A stretch of DNA of 64,000 nt from JAKLIX01 sp964605655 (GCA_964605655.1 CAZSDK010000018.1:1-64000); one strand, 5' to 3'; counted from the stretch's first letter, positions 49,743 to 59,685 are shown. Notes: generated by a model from the letters alone, not told the origin. Numbers and translations are program-made.

Positions 49743-51368
49743 TTGTGTAAAACTTTTTAAATCAATGTTTTGAGATTGGTGATTGATGCTGTATATTTGT
49801 GCCTAAATAGGCATATCATGAATCCGTTCAAGCGCACCAAAATCATTAATGGCATTGAGTATGTGTATGAAATTACTCCCTACTATGATGCCAAAACAAA
49901 GAAAGTACGGCAGAAGAGTACTTATATTGGTAAAAATCAGGATGGTACAGTTAGGAAAGTTCGGGAGAAGAATGTACGGGATGTGTTTTCTTTCGGTGAA
50001 TTTCTTCCTGTGCAAAAAATTATCGCTAAGTACAAACTGGATGACTTTCTAACAAAGGAACTCGGCAAGAAACAAGCCGAAGCTGTGATTGCCATGAGTT
50101 TGGGAAGATTGTTCAAGGGCTTAAGTTTAAATAATATTGCCGATTGGTATGAAGGGACCTGGTTATACCATCAGAACAGGGACATTCCTTTAAGCTCATC
50201 GAGTATCAGTCGGCTTTTATCAACTATCGGAGAAGGGCGATTGCAGGATAAACTGGCCACACACCTGATCCGTCAATTAAAAAGCAAAAGAACCATCCTC
50301 TACGACATTACCTCTGTCTCTTCTTACAGTGAACTGATACAATTGCTTGAATGGGGATACAACCGAGACAATTATGACTTGCCTCAGATCAATCTATCAG
50401 TGATACTGGATAAGGCCGAGGGGATCCCTTTAGGTTATGAAATCTATCCAGGAAGCATCAATGATGTAGTAACCTTGAAAAACACGATGAAAAAAATCAG
50501 TGTCCATGGAATAAAAGATTTTACCATTGTTCTGGACAGAGGTTTTTTTAGCATCAACAATGTTGAGCTTTTACTGGAAAGTCAGGCAGATTTTATTATG
50601 GCTGTACCTGAAAGATACCAATTTGCAGAAAAACTGATCAGTAGCCTGGTTAGAGAAATAGATAAGCCGAAATACCTGAAGAAATTTAATGATGAAATAA
50701 TTTTCGTCAAAGACGTAGAATTTAATGTGGGAACCAACAAACTGCCAGGATATTGCTATTACAATCCTTCCAGAGCACAACAGGAAAAGGATAGCTTTTA
50801 CAAACGACTTTACAGCATAAAAGAACAGGTAGAGAGGCTTAAAATCAACAAGGGGGTTCGCACCAAAGCCCTTGAAATCATGGACAGCCTGAGTAGTTAT
50901 TTTTCACTCACAATCACAGACAACCAAATCGAAGTCCAGATTAAAGAAAAAGCAGTCTCCAGAAGATTAAATAAGAAAGGAATATTTTTAATCGCCCGAA
51001 ATGGGGAATATACCTGGGATACTTGTCTTTCCGCTTATAAAGAGAAAGAGCTGATTGAAAGAAGTTTTGATATTCTGAAAAATGACCTTGAATTTACAAC
51101 ACCCCAGGTACATAAAGACTCAACTCTCAAGGGTTTAATGTTCGTAAGCTTGATTGCTCTCATTATCCGAATGAGAATCATGAATGTTTTAAAGCAGGCA
51201 GATTTAATAAAGACCTTCAGCTTTGAGAAAATGCTCATACAACTGGAAAAGCTAAAAGCTGTGGTATTGGATAATGGTCAAGTGGTCTACTCCGAAATAA
51301 CCAAGAAACAAAAGCAACTCCTCGAACCTTTTGATGCTGTGCCTAAATCATGAAGAGTTTCAGAACCA
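49743..51368 (+). mobile_element. IS1634-like insertion sequence (ends approximate)
   Basis: The element contains one transposase gene. Possible imperfect terminal inverted repeats are GTGTAAAACTTTTTAAAT near 49747 and, on the minus strand, GGTTCTGAAACTCTTCATG ending near 51368. Target duplications could not be identified, so the ends are estimates bounded by the flanking genes (49722 and 51382). Confidence 0.45.
49818..51353 (+). CDS. Transposase, IS1634-like (IS4-group DDE)
   Basis: The start at 49818 (MNPFKRTKIINGIEYVYEIT) matches the usual beginning of these transposases. The 511-residue protein has a DDE catalytic core: D in ILYDITSVSSYSEL, D in TIVLDRGFFSINNVELL, and E in the C-terminal YKEKELIERSFDILKN. 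No internal stop or frameshift is seen, so it may be active. The gene is strongly A+T-rich. It sits in the intergenic space between a lipoprotein gene and a convergent peptidase gene, apparently harming neither. Confidence 0.88.
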   Translation: MNPFKRTKIINGIEYVYEITPYYDAKTKKVRQKSTYIGKNQDGTVRKVREKNVRDVFSFGEFLPVQKIIAKYKLDDFLTKELGKKQAEAVIAMSLGRLFKGLSLNNIADWYEGTWLYHQNRDIPLSSSSISRLLSTIGEGRLQDKLATHLIRQLKSKRTILYDITSVSSYSELIQLLEWGYNRDNYDLPQINLSVILDKAEGIPLGYEIYPGSINDVVTLKNTMKKISVHGIKDFTIVLDRGFFSINNVELLLESQADFIMAVPERYQFAEKLISSLVREIDKPKYLKKFNDEIIFVKDVEFNVGTNKLPGYCYYNPSRAQQEKDSFYKRLYSIKEQVERLKINKGVRTKALEIMDSLSSYFSLTITDNQIEVQIKEKAVSRRLNKKGIFLIARNGEYTWDTCLSAYKEKELIERSFDILKNDLEFTTPQVHKDSTLKGLMFVSLIALIIRMRIMNVLKQADLIKTFSFEKMLIQLEKLKAVVLDNGQVVYSEITKKQKQLLEPFDAVPKS

Positions 51369-51381
51369 TCCGAACAACTGA

Positions 51382-53316
51382 TCAGTCAACCACCAGTTTT
51401 ACCGTCTGAAATGAGGTATCCTTCCCCGGACACACCAGGTATACGCCTGCAGAAAGGTCACCTGTATAAAGGGTTCCCCATCCTGATCTGAGGGTAAATG
51501 ATCTGATGTTTCTCCCCTGCAGGTCAGTCAGAACGGCCTTCCCATCCACTGGGGTCAGGGATTGAAAAAGATATTGGACCGTTTCCCGGCAGGGGTTAGG
51601 AAATAAAAACAATCCCGGCAACTCTTCCCTGTTGATCTGTTCCATCGTCTGAATCCGGAACAGATTCCAGTACCGGGGATCTGCCACCAATTGCTCCACC
51701 TTTCGGTGCACCGGGATCACCAATTGATTGGACGGACGATCCAGGTAAAGACGGATGATGGTGTCCCCAGGATTCGCAATCAGCCTGAACTCAAGATGCA
51801 TGCGGAATAAGGACGTGGTCGAAGAAGGTCGCTGCGTGATATTCAGGTAAAGGGAATCCCCTGCCTGAGACCACAAGACAGACAATACAGGAAATCCTTG
51901 TCCAAAATACCACTGATCGAAGAAATCCGTAAAATCGAGACCACTCACTTCCTGGGCTACATCCCTCACATCCAGTCCTGTAGCTACACCATGTCCGAAA
52001 TCCTTCAGATATTTCCTCAGCATCCCGAAAAAGAGACTGTCGTTGTTCATCTCACCTCTGAGTGCATGAAGAATGGCAGCGCCCTTGTTGTAAGAAAGCC
52101 GTCCATCGAAGATCCTCGTCTCATCATCGGCCTCCACCTGGGGAATATAGACACTTCCCCCGGGAGCTGACATGACATACTGGTGGACCCCCATCATAAA
52201 GGTGTCGGCATAAGCCTGACTGGCGATGTACTGAAGGGCCAGGTACTGGCAGTAGGTGGCGAAACCTTCGTTCACCCATATATCGTTCCAGGTCTTGCAG
52301 GTCACATAGTCGCCGAACCACTGGTGGGCAAGCTCATGACTGATAAGATGAAAATTGAAATCGCCCAGGCTTCCCATGGTCTGGTGTTCCATCCCACCAG
52401 CCAGCTCAACCTGGCAGTGGCCATATTTTTCATCAGAAAAAGGATAGAGTCCAAACAAGCGGGAGAACCACTCCAGGAAGTCGCCGGTATTGTTCAGGTC
52501 CCAGCGGTAATGGTCGAGGCATCCCGGTGCATCGTAGATATAATGCTGGATCAGGACAGAGTCAGCCGTGCCCTGGGGATGGGCGTACCGTATATATTCC
52601 TGGTAATCGGCTACCGAAGCCGAGATCAGGTAGTATTCCACAGGGTGAATGGTCTTCCACTCATACCGGTGCTTTCCTCCGGGCATAGGAGTGATCCCGC
52701 TGAGAAGACCATTGGAACCGGCTTTGCTGGAAGTATCGGTGGTGATAAAGATCCAGGCCGAGTCGATCTTGTCCTGGAGGTCCTGCTTGCAAGGCCACCA
52801 TTGTTTGGCATTGGCCGGCTGCGATAAGGTCCAGGTAACCTCATTGCCCCATATCGGAGATCTCTTGCTGCTGATCCCCGACCAGAAGTTGGCAGTCACA
52901 GGATCACCATGGTAAAAGACCTGAACGGTAAAATGCTGGCCCATGTTAACCGCGGGAAACAGTTCCACCGACACCAGGTCTCCTGCACGACTCACCACTG
53001 CCAGGTTACCATTGTAAAGCACCGAGTCGATAATGAGTTCGGGGATCAGTTCACAATGATAAACAGAGAGTGATGAAATATTTGAAATACAGGATGTTGT
53101 CACATTGCCTTCGACATAAACGGTGTCCCTTTCCAGATGTAAATCCAGTTTACAAAACAATACATTGTAATTGGAATAATAATCCAGCTTTGGGGAGTCA
53201 TCCTGAAAGGCCACATACTCCTGTTTCCAGACTTCAGGCCATATCCCCTGGCCCTGCTGTGCCGCGAGCATGAAGGGGAGACACATCAGTAAGACCAGCA
53301 GTTTCAGACGCTTCAT
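51382..53316 (-). CDS. M1-family aminopeptidase with T9SS sorting domain
   Basis: The 644-residue protein has a signal peptide (MKRLKLLVLLMCLPFMLAA). The M1 N-terminal beta domain and catalytic domain follow. The exopeptidase motif is GGMEH and the zinc site HELAHQWFGDYVTCKTWNDI with NEGFATY. The long C-terminal helical domain of classic M1 enzymes is absent; a T9SS tail takes its place from about residue 570 (LFPNPCRETVQYLF ... QTVKLVVD). It should remove N-terminal residues from peptides at the cell surface. It is convergent with the IS element. Confidence 0.92.
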   Translation of the reverse strand: MKRLKLLVLLMCLPFMLAAQQGQGIWPEVWKQEYVAFQDDSPKLDYYSNYNVLFCKLDLHLERDTVYVEGNVTTSCISNISSLSVYHCELIPELIIDSVLYNGNLAVVSRAGDLVSVELFPAVNMGQHFTVQVFYHGDPVTANFWSGISSKRSPIWGNEVTWTLSQPANAKQWWPCKQDLQDKIDSAWIFITTDTSSKAGSNGLLSGITPMPGGKHRYEWKTIHPVEYYLISASVADYQEYIRYAHPQGTADSVLIQHYIYDAPGCLDHYRWDLNNTGDFLEWFSRLFGLYPFSDEKYGHCQVELAGGMEHQTMGSLGDFNFHLISHELAHQWFGDYVTCKTWNDIWVNEGFATYCQYLALQYIASQAYADTFMMGVHQYVMSAPGGSVYIPQVEADDETRIFDGRLSYNKGAAILHALRGEMNNDSLFFGMLRKYLKDFGHGVATGLDVRDVAQEVSGLDFTDFFDQWYFGQGFPVLSVLWSQAGDSLYLNITQRPSSTTSLFRMHLEFRLIANPGDTIIRLYLDRPSNQLVIPVHRKVEQLVADPRYWNLFRIQTMEQINREELPGLFLFPNPCRETVQYLFQSLTPVDGKAVLTDLQGRNIRSFTLRSGWGTLYTGDLSAGVYLVCPGKDTSFQTVKLVVD

Positions 53317-53349
53317 AGGAGGTGGCTCTGTCAGTTCCCAAGTATTTTA

Positions 53350-53357
53350 TATCTTTG
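53350..53357 (+). promoter_or_regulatory. -7 box for the DUF4175 operon
   Basis: TATCTTTG lies about 120 bases before the chosen ATG at 53479, leaving a long leader. Confidence 0.5.
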
Positions 53358-53478
53358 CCGAAGTTACAAAATATAAGGGTTACAGGACCGTTTCCAAGGT
53401 TTAGGACAAACAAAAGAGAAGCCGGGCTGTTCACTCAGTACCCGGTTTTTGATCATACCAGCCGAACGGTTTGCATAC

Positions 53479-56400
53479 ATGAAGGATAATTACGAAATAC
53501 TGATCACCAAGCTGGATTTATTCATCCGCAAGTATTATAAAAACCAGCTCATCAGGGGTGCCCTTTACAGCCTGGCCTTCCTGGTCCTATTTTTCCTTGT
53601 CACCAACACACTTGAATATTTCGGGCATTTTACACCCCTCACCCGAACCTTGCTTTTTTATGCCTACCTGCTGGGGAACCTGGCCATCCTTGGAAGATTG
53701 GTGGTACTCCCGCTGGTTAAACTTAATAAGATAGGCAAGATTATCTCCCACGAACAGGCAGCGGTAATCATAGGCACCCATTTCCCGGAAGTGGCCGACA
53801 AACTTCTTAACACATTACAGCTCAGGCAGATGCAGGATTTCCACCCGGAACATACCGATCTGATAGAAGCTAGTATTGGACAAAAAATCAATCACTTACA
53901 ACCTATCCCGTTCCAGTCGGCCATCGACCTTGCCCAAAACAAGAAGTATCTCAAATTCGCCCTGCCTCCCCTGGTATTACTGGTTATCATTCTGCTGGCA
54001 GCACCCTCTTTCATCACCGAACCCACCACCCGTCTGATCAACCATACTGAGTACTTTGAAACTCCCGCTCCTTTCAGTGTCACTATCTTAAATAAGAAAC
54101 TGGAAGCCGCTCAGCAGGAAGACTTTACGCTCAATATCAGGTTGGAAGGGAACGAAATTCCTGACCAGTTACTCATTGAGTACAACAATGCCCGCTACAA
54201 ACTGACCAAGGAAAACAATATCCTCTATCACTATCAATTTAAGAATCTCCAGAAGAATGTCAGTTTTCAGATCGTTACGGAAGATTACACATCCAGGGAA
54301 TATGAACTGAACGTCCTTCCCAAGCCCATTGTGCTTAATTTCCAGGTAGAGCTGAGCTACCCCGGCTACATACACCGGGAAAATGAAAAACTGGTCAATA
54401 ACGGAGACCTACTGTTGCCAGCCGGAACCGTGGTGACCTGGAAGTTCTACACCAGGGATACCAGGGAAATAAAACTCCGGTTTAAGGATAAGCTTCAGGT
54501 GCTGGAACAGAAAAGTGCCGATGCCTTTCAGTTCACCGCCTCTTTCCTCGAAAGCCAGTCCTATTCCGTGACCACCTTCAATGAATACCTGAAAAACAAG
54601 GACTCTCTGGCTTTCAGCATCAATGTGATCCCTGACAGTTACCCCCTCATCCAGGCCGAGGAATATCACGACTCGGTGTATGAGAAACGATTGTACTTCA
54701 AAGGTGACATCAAGGACGATTATGGTTTCAGGAAGCTTACCTTCAACTACAGGGTGATTAAAGGCGCTGATTCTCTTAACAATACGGGTAGCATGTCTTC
54801 AGATACCCTGGGGATCAATCTCAATGTCAACCAGCAGGCTTTCTATCATTTCTTCGACCTGAGCACCCTGAACATCAAAGCTGGTGACGGAGTGGAGTAT
54901 TATTTCGAGGTCTGGGACAACGACGGAATACATGGTTCCAAGTCAAGCCGTTCACAGAAAATGTTCTTCAAGGCACCCACACAACAGGAAGCCAGTGAAA
55001 AGGCAGAGAACGAGAACAAGGAGCTGAAGGAGGATATTCAGCAGGCCATAAAAGATGCGAAAGACCTTCAGAAAAAGGTCGAAGACCTGAATAAGAAGCT
55101 CCTCGACAAGAAAGAGATCGGCTGGCAGGAGAAAAACCAGATCAATGAGCTGCTGCAGAAGCAGGAAGCCCTACAGAAGAAGGTGGAAGACATTAAGAAG
55201 GATCAGCTTGAGAATTCCATCAGGGAGCAGCAGAACATGGAGATGAGTGAAGAGATCATGGAAAAGCAGCAACAGCTGGAGGAGCTTTTCGACCAGATCA
55301 TCCCGGAAGAGATGAAGGAGCAGATCAGGGAGCTTCAGGAACTGATGAAAGAGTTCGATAAAAACAAGGTGAACGATATGCTCGATAAGATCCAGATGAA
55401 CAGCGAGGACCTGGAAAAACAGCTGGATCGCAACCTGGAGATCTTCAAACAGCTGGAGTTTGAGAAAAAGCTGGAAGAGACCAAGAACAAACTGGATTCT
55501 CTGGCCAAAAAGCAGGACCAGCTTTCGGAAGAGTCGCTGAAGAAAGACAGCGACACCAAGGACCTGGAGCAAAAGCAGGATCAGCTGAACAAAGAATTTG
55601 AGCAGTTCAGCAAGGACATGCAGGACCTGGAAGAAAAGAACAAAGACCTGGAAGACCCCAATATGATGCCTGACACCAAGCAGGACCAACAGGACATCAA
55701 GAATGACATGAACCAGAGTACGCAGAACCTCAAGGATAAGAAAGGGAAAAAGGCGGCCCAGTCACAGAAGAACGCAGCCCAGAAGATGAAGGATCTCTCT
55801 AAAAAGATGGACCAGATGCAGCAACAAATGGAAGGAGCTGATATGGAACAAGATATGAAATCCTTAAGAGATATCCTGGAAAACCTGGTGCAGCTTTCCT
55901 TTGACCAGGAGGATCTGATGTTGCAGGTCAACAAGGTGAAGACCTATGATCCTCAATATCTGAAGATCATACAGCGGCAGAAAAAGATCAAGGATGATCT
56001 GCAGATGGTGGAAGATTCGCTGTATGCCTTAGCCAAGAGGCAGGCCAGCATCAAGCCGATGGTCACACGTGAGGTTACAGAGATAAACATGAACGTGGAA
56101 AAATCTCTGGAAGAACTTACCGAAAGGCGCACCGGAACGGCTTCAGGGAAGCAGCAGTACGTGATGACAGGTGTAAACAACCTGGCCTTGTTGCTTCAAG
56201 AGAGCCTGGACCAGATGCAACAGATGATGCAACAGGCTCAGGGACAGGGAAAGTCGGGTTGCAGTAAACCCAAGATCGGTTCCGGTGACAAGCCTATGAA
56301 ATCCATGAGAGAGTTGCAGGAACAGCTCAACCAGCAGATGCAGCAGATGAAGGACCAAATGGAAAAGGGCCAGCAGAAGCCGGGACCAGGTCAGCAGTCG

Positions 56401-56826
56401 ATGAGTGAGCAGCTTGCCAGGGCTGCCGCACAGCAGGAAGCCATCAGGAAACAACTTCAGAAGCTTCGTGATGAGCTTGCCAAAGAAGGCAAGGGCAACA
56501 CCGGAAACCTGAACAAAGCTATTCAGGACATGGAACAAACCGAGACCGATCTCGTAAACAAAATGATCACGAACCAGACCCTCATGCGACAGAAAGAAAT
56601 ACTCACCCGGCTGCTGGAATCGGAGAAAGCCATGAGGCAGAGAGAACAGGAAGAAAAAAGAGAATCGACCGAGGCAAAAAATCAACTCTATAGTAACCCT
56701 AAGAACTTTTTCGAGTATAATAAAATAAAGTCAAGGGAGACCGAATTATTAAAAACTGTACCACCCACCTTAAAGCCATTTTATAAGAATAAGGTGAGTG
56801 CTTACTTTTATAACTTTGAAGAATAA
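53479..56826 (+). CDS. DUF4175 family membrane/coiled-coil protein
   Basis: The start at 53479 (MKDNYEILITKLDLFIRKYY) fits the family; an ATG at 53449 is in frame. The 1115-residue protein has two helices near residues 28-75 and a third about 155-175 (FALPPLVLLVIILLAA). Beta-rich Ig-like modules span about 190-490. About 500 residues of Q/K/E/D-rich coiled coil follow (runs such as QQMQQQMEGADMEQDM and LNQQMQQMKDQMEKGQQ). It was probably named for sequence only; the function is unknown. An envelope-spanning scaffold is plausible. The next gene, a GHKL ATPase, starts 9 bases later. Confidence 0.85.
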   Translation: MKDNYEILITKLDLFIRKYYKNQLIRGALYSLAFLVLFFLVTNTLEYFGHFTPLTRTLLFYAYLLGNLAILGRLVVLPLVKLNKIGKIISHEQAAVIIGTHFPEVADKLLNTLQLRQMQDFHPEHTDLIEASIGQKINHLQPIPFQSAIDLAQNKKYLKFALPPLVLLVIILLAAPSFITEPTTRLINHTEYFETPAPFSVTILNKKLEAAQQEDFTLNIRLEGNEIPDQLLIEYNNARYKLTKENNILYHYQFKNLQKNVSFQIVTEDYTSREYELNVLPKPIVLNFQVELSYPGYIHRENEKLVNNGDLLLPAGTVVTWKFYTRDTREIKLRFKDKLQVLEQKSADAFQFTASFLESQSYSVTTFNEYLKNKDSLAFSINVIPDSYPLIQAEEYHDSVYEKRLYFKGDIKDDYGFRKLTFNYRVIKGADSLNNTGSMSSDTLGINLNVNQQAFYHFFDLSTLNIKAGDGVEYYFEVWDNDGIHGSKSSRSQKMFFKAPTQQEASEKAENENKELKEDIQQAIKDAKDLQKKVEDLNKKLLDKKEIGWQEKNQINELLQKQEALQKKVEDIKKDQLENSIREQQNMEMSEEIMEKQQQLEELFDQIIPEEMKEQIRELQELMKEFDKNKVNDMLDKIQMNSEDLEKQLDRNLEIFKQLEFEKKLEETKNKLDSLAKKQDQLSEESLKKDSDTKDLEQKQDQLNKEFEQFSKDMQDLEEKNKDLEDPNMMPDTKQDQQDIKNDMNQSTQNLKDKKGKKAAQSQKNAAQKMKDLSKKMDQMQQQMEGADMEQDMKSLRDILENLVQLSFDQEDLMLQVNKVKTYDPQYLKIIQRQKKIKDDLQMVEDSLYALAKRQASIKPMVTREVTEINMNVEKSLEELTERRTGTASGKQQYVMTGVNNLALLLQESLDQMQQMMQQAQGQGKSGCSKPKIGSGDKPMKSMRELQEQLNQQMQQMKDQMEKGQQKPGPGQQSMSEQLARAAAQQEAIRKQLQKLRDELAKEGKGNTGNLNKAIQDMEQTETDLVNKMITNQTLMRQKEILTRLLESEKAMRQREQEEKRESTEAKNQLYSNPKNFFEYNKIKSRETELLKTVPPTLKPFYKNKVSAYFYNFEE

Positions 56827-56835
56827 ATAGAAGTT

Positions 56836-57333
56836 ATGATAAAAAGGCAACAGGTACTCACTATTGAATCGGGTTTGCACAACCTACACAAAATTGAGCA
56901 GTTCGTCGAAGAAATCAGTGATTTCTACAATATCAACAACACTTACTTCGGTAATATCCTTATCTCCCTGCTGGAGGCAGTGGAAAATGCCATTATTCAC
57001 GGAAATAAGGAAGATATCAGTAAGAAAGTCACTGTCTATTTCGATGCTACACCCAACGGATTAAGCTTTATCGTCAAAGACGAAGGTGCAGGGTTTGATC
57101 TGGCATCCATTCCAAGCCCTGTTGAATCAGAAGAAAAGGAAGGTGAAAAGATCCGCAAAGGCATCTATCTGATCCGTTCCCTCGCTGATGAAGTACACTA
57201 CAAGGAGAATGGAAGTGTTTTGGAGATGCAGTTCTATATCTCCAGCATTACTTACCAGCTATCCATGGAGAGGAACAAAGCGCTGAAATCATATTTCCAG
57301 ATGGAAGAACAAAAAGCGAAAAAGATGGATTAA
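56836..57333 (+). CDS. GHKL ATP-binding protein (RsbW/anti-sigma-factor kinase-like)
   Basis: The 165-residue stand-alone HATPase_c domain has the N-box ISLLEAVENAIIHGN and the G1-like FIVKDEGAGFDLASI. RKGIYLIRSLADEV is the G2 region. No histidine-kinase dimerisation domain is present. The fold is that of SpoIIAB/RsbW, which bind sigma factors or phosphorylate anti-sigma antagonists. A SpoIIE-type phosphatase is encoded at 10780. No anti-sigma antagonist gene is visible in the window, so the pairing is only a suggestion. Confidence 0.82.
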   Translation: MIKRQQVLTIESGLHNLHKIEQFVEEISDFYNINNTYFGNILISLLEAVENAIIHGNKEDISKKVTVYFDATPNGLSFIVKDEGAGFDLASIPSPVESEEKEGEKIRKGIYLIRSLADEVHYKENGSVLEMQFYISSITYQLSMERNKALKSYFQMEEQKAKKMD

Positions 57334-57363
57334 TTGATACAATTACTTGTTATTCAATAGTTA

Positions 57364-57798
57364 ATGTCGGTTCTCCCCATCCGATTCTTCTTTGAAGGGG
57401 TTCCTGCTTCCCTCAAAGAAAGAAAGCGTCTTAAGTCGTGGATCCATGAAGTGGTGTTCCAGGAAGGCAGGAATATTCAGAGTTTGCTTTTTATCTTCTG
57501 TGATGATGCCTATCTTTCACGCATCAATCATGATTTTCTGCAACACGATACCCTGACCGATGTCATCACCTTTGATCTGAGAGACAATACAGATCAGGAC
57601 TCAGCCCTGGAAGGTGAAATCTATATCAGCTGGGAAAGGGTAAAAGACAATGCTGCCGGGTTCCGGGTACCTTTCGGTGAGGAACTCAGGCGTGTTATGG
57701 TGCACGGCACGCTACACCTGTTGGGATATGTTGACAAGACCGCTGCCCAGAAGCGCCAGATGAGGGAAAGAGAGGATTTTTACCTACCTTTGTTTTAG
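57364..57798 (+). CDS. ybeY: Endoribonuclease YbeY (rRNA maturation), Bacteroidetes form
   Basis: The 144-residue protein has LTDVITFDL, GEIYISWERVKDNA and the metal site MVHGTLHLLGYVDKT. The classic motif is HGxLHLxGYDH. Here the first two histidines are present but the third is replaced (VDKT), as I recall for this phylum. It acts in 16S rRNA 3'-end processing and ribosome quality control. mnmG follows after 12 bases. Confidence 0.9.
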   Translation: MSVLPIRFFFEGVPASLKERKRLKSWIHEVVFQEGRNIQSLLFIFCDDAYLSRINHDFLQHDTLTDVITFDLRDNTDQDSALEGEIYISWERVKDNAAGFRVPFGEELRRVMVHGTLHLLGYVDKTAAQKRQMREREDFYLPLF

Positions 57799-57810
57799 GA
57801 CTTTACATCG

Positions 57811-59685
57811 ATGTTCAAGGAATATGACATTATCGTGGTTGGAGCCGGCCATGCCGGTTGTGAGGCTGCTGCTGCTGCTGCCAACCTGGGTTCCAGCGTT
57901 CTTCTGGTGACAATGAACATGACCAATATGGCTCAGATGTCGTGTAACCCTTCCATGGGTGGTATTGCCAAAGGTCAGATCGTGAGGGAAGTGGATGCCC
58001 TGGGAGGTTATTCGGGCATAGTGACGGATCGAACCATGATACAGTTCCGTATGCTCAACCGTTCGAAAGGGCCGGCCATGTGGAGTCCCAGGGCACAGAA
58101 CGACCGTATGCTTTTTTCCATCCACTGGAGAGAGATGCTGGAAAAGACTCCTAACCTGGACTTCTGGCAGGACAGGGTCACAGGCATCCTGACCAGGGAA
58201 CGGCAAGTGATCGGTGTCAGGACCGGCCTTGGGCAGGACATCTATTCCAAAGCGGTGATCCTTACCAATGGCACTTTCCTGAACGGGCTCATTCATATTG
58301 GGGAAAAGAACTTTTCAGGAGGAAGGCTGGGTGAGATTTCCGCGACAGGTCTCACGCAGAACCTGATAGAACTGGGGTTTGAGTCTAAAAGGCTGAAAAC
58401 GGGGACCCCGGTACGGGTTGATGGGCGTTCCATCGACTTTTCCAAGCTGGAAGAGCAGCCGGGTGATACCCATCCCGGAAAATTCTCTTTTACCGACACC
58501 CCTCCCCTGGTAAAACAACGGAGTTGTTACCTGGCGTACACCAACAAAAAAGTCCATGAGATCCTGAAAACGGGATTTCACCTGTCCCCTTTATTTACCG
58601 GCAGAATATCGGGCGTGGGGCCCAGGTATTGTCCCTCTATTGAGGATAAGATCGAAAGGTTTTCCGACAAAGAAAGGCACCAGCTGTTTATTGAGCCGGA
58701 AGGCTGGAACACGATAGAATACTATATTAACGGTTTTTCTTCTTCTCTGCCGGAAACCGTGCAGTTTGATGCGCTCCGGCACATCAAGGGATTTGAGAAT
58801 GCCAAGATCTTCAGACCCGGTTATGCCATTGAATACGATTACTTCCCCCCTACCCAGCTCGATTATTCACTGGAGACTCGCCTGGTCGGCAACTTGTTCT
58901 TTGCAGGACAGATCAACGGGACTACCGGTTATGAAGAGGCGGCCGGACAAGGGATCATGGCGGGGATCAACGCCCATCTGAAAGTAAAGGGTGAGACTCC
59001 CTTCATTTTAAAGCGTTCTGAATCCTATATCGGGGTGCTCATCGACGACCTGGTCACCAAAGGTGTGGATGAGCCTTACCGTATGTTCACTTCCCGTGCC
59101 GAATACAGGATATTGCTGCGCCAGGACAATGCAGATCTCAGGCTGACCGCCAAAAGTCATGCCCTCGGACTGGCTTCAGACGAAATACTGGAAAGGGTCA
59201 GCGAAAAATGGTCCTGGATCCAGCAGGTGATCTATTTCCTGAAAAAAGAGAGCATCGAACCAGACCAGGTGAACCCTGTGCTGGCACAGTTAGAGACCAG
59301 TCTTCTGGAACAGAAAGTGAAACTGGCCTCCCTGATCCTGCGCCCACAGGTTGCCGCTGAAGACCTCCTTTCTTGTCATCAAGGGTTTCACGAACTGGTG
59401 GAACGTATCCCTGAGAGGATTCGGCAGGAAGTCATGGAAGAGACCGGTATCCTGATCAAATATGAAGGTTATATTGATAAAGAGCAGGAAATCGCCGACA
59501 AATTATCAAAATTCGAGAATATTGAACTTCATCCTGGTTTCGACTACCATCAGCTGCAATCCTTGTCCTATGAGGCAAGGGAAAAACTGACGCGGTTCAA
59601 ACCCAGGTCGGTCGGGCAAGCTTCCCGTATCAGCGGTGTTTCCCCTGCCGACATTGCCGTCCTGATCGTTTACCTGGGAAGATAG
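57811..59685 (+). CDS. mnmG: tRNA uridine 5-carboxymethylaminomethyl modification enzyme
   Basis: The 624-residue FAD enzyme, with MnmE, modifies U34 of tRNAs. The FAD-binding site is IIVVGAGHAGCEAAAAAANLG. SCNPSMGGIAKGQIVREVDALG-like and GTFLNGLIHIGEK segments are conserved, as is PGYAIEYDYF. The C-terminal helical domain ends at ADIAVLIVYL. MnmA, acting on the same nucleoside, is at 35606. This is normal length. Confidence 0.97.
   Translation: MFKEYDIIVVGAGHAGCEAAAAAANLGSSVLLVTMNMTNMAQMSCNPSMGGIAKGQIVREVDALGGYSGIVTDRTMIQFRMLNRSKGPAMWSPRAQNDRMLFSIHWREMLEKTPNLDFWQDRVTGILTRERQVIGVRTGLGQDIYSKAVILTNGTFLNGLIHIGEKNFSGGRLGEISATGLTQNLIELGFESKRLKTGTPVRVDGRSIDFSKLEEQPGDTHPGKFSFTDTPPLVKQRSCYLAYTNKKVHEILKTGFHLSPLFTGRISGVGPRYCPSIEDKIERFSDKERHQLFIEPEGWNTIEYYINGFSSSLPETVQFDALRHIKGFENAKIFRPGYAIEYDYFPPTQLDYSLETRLVGNLFFAGQINGTTGYEEAAGQGIMAGINAHLKVKGETPFILKRSESYIGVLIDDLVTKGVDEPYRMFTSRAEYRILLRQDNADLRLTAKSHALGLASDEILERVSEKWSWIQQVIYFLKKESIEPDQVNPVLAQLETSLLEQKVKLASLILRPQVAAEDLLSCHQGFHELVERIPERIRQEVMEETGILIKYEGYIDKEQEIADKLSKFENIELHPGFDYHQLQSLSYEAREKLTRFKPRSVGQASRISGVSPADIAVLIVYLGR

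Noticed and set aside
55171..55689. Leucine-rich minus-strand frame opposite the DUF4175 coiled coil
   Set aside because: Runs of L, F and H are the mirror image of Q/K/E codons. It is not a membrane protein gene.
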